Assembly (NCBI GenBank): GCA_964194625.1
Contig: CAXMNC010000306.1
Location: forward strand, 1 to 5,757
From: SPGG2 sp964194625
Lineage (GTDB): Bacteria > Pseudomonadota > Gammaproteobacteria > Acidiferrobacterales > SPGG2
Reading direction: 5' to 3'
DNA: 5,757 nt
Shown: piece by piece, positions 4,117 through 5,757 of the stretch
Layout: each line of letters begins with the position of its first letter
How positions within the stretch are numbered: position 1 is the stretch's first letter
Translations under genes and position numbers: made by a program
The notes under the pieces: model-generated
The model's input: the letters and a program-made list of their open reading frames with translations, nothing else
Database searches by the model: none
Told to the model about the DNA's origin: nothing

Positions 4117-5757
4117 CCAGCATGACTCCGGCTCCCATCCGTCGGATCCGTTTGGGGTCGTTGGTTCACTCAATAAGATTTGTCGATATTGGTCATCCAA
4201 CCATGACGAGTGGACTGCCCTGCTCGACGAATTGAATCGTTACGTTCAGACAGTCGTCACCCACGAGCTTTCACGGTTTTCCTTTGAGAACCGATCGTCG
4301 ACGCTGACGGATGATGGAAAGAACTTGTTCCAATTCCTCCAGACGTATTCCGAGGTCGCGGAGAAATCCCACTCCGCTTACACACGTTGGTTGTATCACA
4401 TCGTAGATAGAGCACTGGAACGGGAGGGAGAAGTCGAGAGGCAATCATCCAGGTTTTGGGCGAAACAACTGGTACAGGCCTCGTCTCCCGCCAACTACTT
4501 CTGGACAAATTTCGCAGCGGTTCGGAGATGGTATGAGACAGGTGGTGAGAGCCTGACAAAAGGGCTCTCCAATCTACGCCGAGATGTTGCCCGTGGCGAC
4601 AGTCTGCCGCGCATTACCGCTCCGGATGCGTTCAGGGTTGGACGTGATCTAGCCAACACGCCGGGGTTCGTGGTGTTTCGCAACGAATTGATCGAGATTC
4701 TTCAATACAGCCCAACGACAAAGACCGTACGCAGCATTCCGATCGTGCTCGTACCGCCGTGGGTGAACAAATACTACATTCTCGATCTGAGCGGCCAAAA
4801 GAGCCTGGCCAGATATCTCGTCAGCAACGGGTTTACTGTTTTTGCCATCAGCTGGAGGAATCCCACAGCCGCAATGCGTGACATCTCGTTCGTAGATTAC
4901 GTGTTTCGAGGTGCACTGAAAGCTGTTGATGTAGCAAAGCACATCAGCGGCAGCAGCGAAATCCATGCAGTAGGTCACTGCATTGGAGGAACATGTCTGG
5001 CGACACTGATGGCGTGGCTGAACAAGGAGCTGGGGACCGGGGCCGCGTGTCCCGTAGCCCACTGGACGTTACTGGCGACCCTCGTAGATTTTTCCGACCC
5101 GGGGGAGCTCGGGGTCTATATACGAGGCGATACTATCGAAACTGTTGAAGAGCTGATGAGGAGGGACGGCTACCTGGATGGTAAATACGTCGAACTGGCC
5201 TTCCGCTCACTGCGTGCCGATGAGTTGATCTGGCGGTACTTTGCGCGCAACTATCTGCTCGGAGAACAACCTCTCAAACACGACATTCTCTTTTGGAACA
5301 GTGATACAACGCGACTGCCGCAGTCCATGTGCTCGTTCTATTTGAGAGAGCTCTATTTAGAAAACAAGCTCGTTGAGCCCAACCGGCTTGTGATGGGGCG
5401 CCACCCGATCGATTTGGGGTGTATTGCACAGCCGCTTTATGCCGTAGGTGCCGTGCAGGATCACATCGCTCCCTGGCAGGGTACATTCCGCACGTGCGAG
5501 CTGGTTGCTGGTCCTGTGCGATACGTTTTGGCGTCTGAGGGTCACATAGCTGGGATAGTAAACCCACCGTCACTACGCTCAGGGAAACAGCACTGGGTAG
5601 GTGATGTGGAGGCAGGCGATGACGCCGAACGCTGGATCTCGGATCGGCCCGCGCATCGGGGTTCCTGGTGGGTGGATTGGGTGAGCTGGTTGTCGGATCT
5701 GTGTGGGCCGCTGGTTGAGTCCCCCACCATGGGTTGCGACACCTATCCACCACTCGA
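4109..5757 (+). CDS. phaC: Poly(3-hydroxyalkanoate) synthase PhaC, class I type, 3' end outside window
   Basis: Frame ATG 4109 stays open to the window end (549 codons). Class I PhaC is about 560-600 residues, so only a short tail is missing. PHA synthases polymerise (R)-3-hydroxyacyl thioesters into storage polyester on granules. An N-terminal region (1-115) precedes the PhaC_N-type segment (ASSPANYFWTN…GGESLTKGLSNL…ITAPDAFRVGRDLANTPG). The alpha/beta-hydrolase core has VPPWVNKYYILDL (215-227), nucleophile Cys291 in GHCIGGT, VDFSDPGELGV (326-336), WNSDTTRLP (396-404), Asp451 in DHIAPW and His479 in GHIAGIVNPP. The Cys-Asp-His spacings (160 and 28) nearly equal those of Cupriavidus necator PhaC (161 and 28). 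The lipase-box residue before Cys is His, where Tyr or Phe is usual. The ATG lies in ATGAATAA, overlapping the ACP stop; its SD is weak (AGG), so translational coupling is likely. No phaA, phaB or phaJ is in the window. Confidence 0.95.
   Translation, partial: MNNQHDSGSHPSDPFGVVGSLNKICRYWSSNHDEWTALLDELNRYVQTVVTHELSRFSFENRSSTLTDDGKNLFQFLQTYSEVAEKSHSAYTRWLYHIVDRALEREGEVERQSSRFWAKQLVQASSPANYFWTNFAAVRRWYETGGESLTKGLSNLRRDVARGDSLPRITAPDAFRVGRDLANTPGFVVFRNELIEILQYSPTTKTVRSIPIVLVPPWVNKYYILDLSGQKSLARYLVSNGFTVFAISWRNPTAAMRDISFVDYVFRGALKAVDVAKHISGSSEIHAVGHCIGGTCLATLMAWLNKELGTGAACPVAHWTLLATLVDFSDPGELGVYIRGDTIETVEELMRRDGYLDGKYVELAFRSLRADELIWRYFARNYLLGEQPLKHDILFWNSDTTRLPQSMCSFYLRELYLENKLVEPNRLVMGRHPIDLGCIAQPLYAVGAVQDHIAPWQGTFRTCELVAGPVRYVLASEGHIAGIVNPPSLRSGKQHWVGDVEAGDDAERWISDRPAHRGSWWVDWVSWLSDLCGPLVESPTMGCDTYPPL

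Noticed and set aside
4649..5062. 137-codon minus-strand frame inside phaC
   Set aside because: It is a shadow of PhaC, which carries the conserved motifs in the plus frame throughout.
1..5757. CRISPR arrays, tRNA or rRNA genes, phage modules
   Set aside because: No regularly spaced repeats, RNA gene signatures, or phage structural or integrase genes were seen on either strand.

Overview
The window looks like part of a proteobacterial chromosome, probably gamma- or betaproteobacterial. That is inferred from the protein families and from a REP-associated tyrosine transposase (RAYT) remnant with its GGGGTCAG-type flanks; no marker gene fixes the taxon. Moderate GC, Shine-Dalgarno (SD)-led genes and ATGA-type overlaps fit this.

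Layout from left to right. (1) Positions 1-626 (+) hold the 3' part of a crotonase-family gene. It would be named enoyl-CoA hydratase, but both hydratase glutamates are replaced. (2) Positions 627-1004 hold a small mobile-element relic: about 90 C-terminal codons of a RAYT transposase between two near-identical 20-bp inverted repeats. (3) Positions 1005-2186 (-) encode a complete major facilitator superfamily transporter starting at TTG. (4) Positions 2187-2747 contain no intact gene. They hold gene scraps on the minus strand, an imperfect 20-bp direct repeat, a palindrome and a possible minus-strand terminator. (5) Positions 2748-2861 (+) are the first ~22 codons of a class III adenylate/guanylate cyclase joined to unrelated sequence. 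This short frame has a good SD and ends in an ATGA overlap with the next gene. (6) Positions 2858-5757 (+) are a tightly packed operon: a FabH-like ketoacyl synthase III, a stand-alone acyl carrier protein (ACP) and a class I-type polyhydroxyalkanoate (PHA) synthase, PhaC. PhaC runs off the window only a few residues before its expected end.

The operon is the most interesting part. PHA synthases normally polymerise (R)-3-hydroxyacyl-CoA made by PhaA/PhaB, PhaJ or PhaG. Here the polymerase is coupled to a chain-extending condensing enzyme and a private carrier protein. The synthase III keeps its Cys-His-Asn triad but lacks the canonical CoA-binding and ACP-docking residues of E. coli FabH. The ACP lacks the matching acidic residues. 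My inference is a dedicated KAS III-ACP pair that builds a 3-oxoacyl thioester, which after reduction by an enzyme not in this window is handed to PhaC for polyester synthesis or ester transfer.
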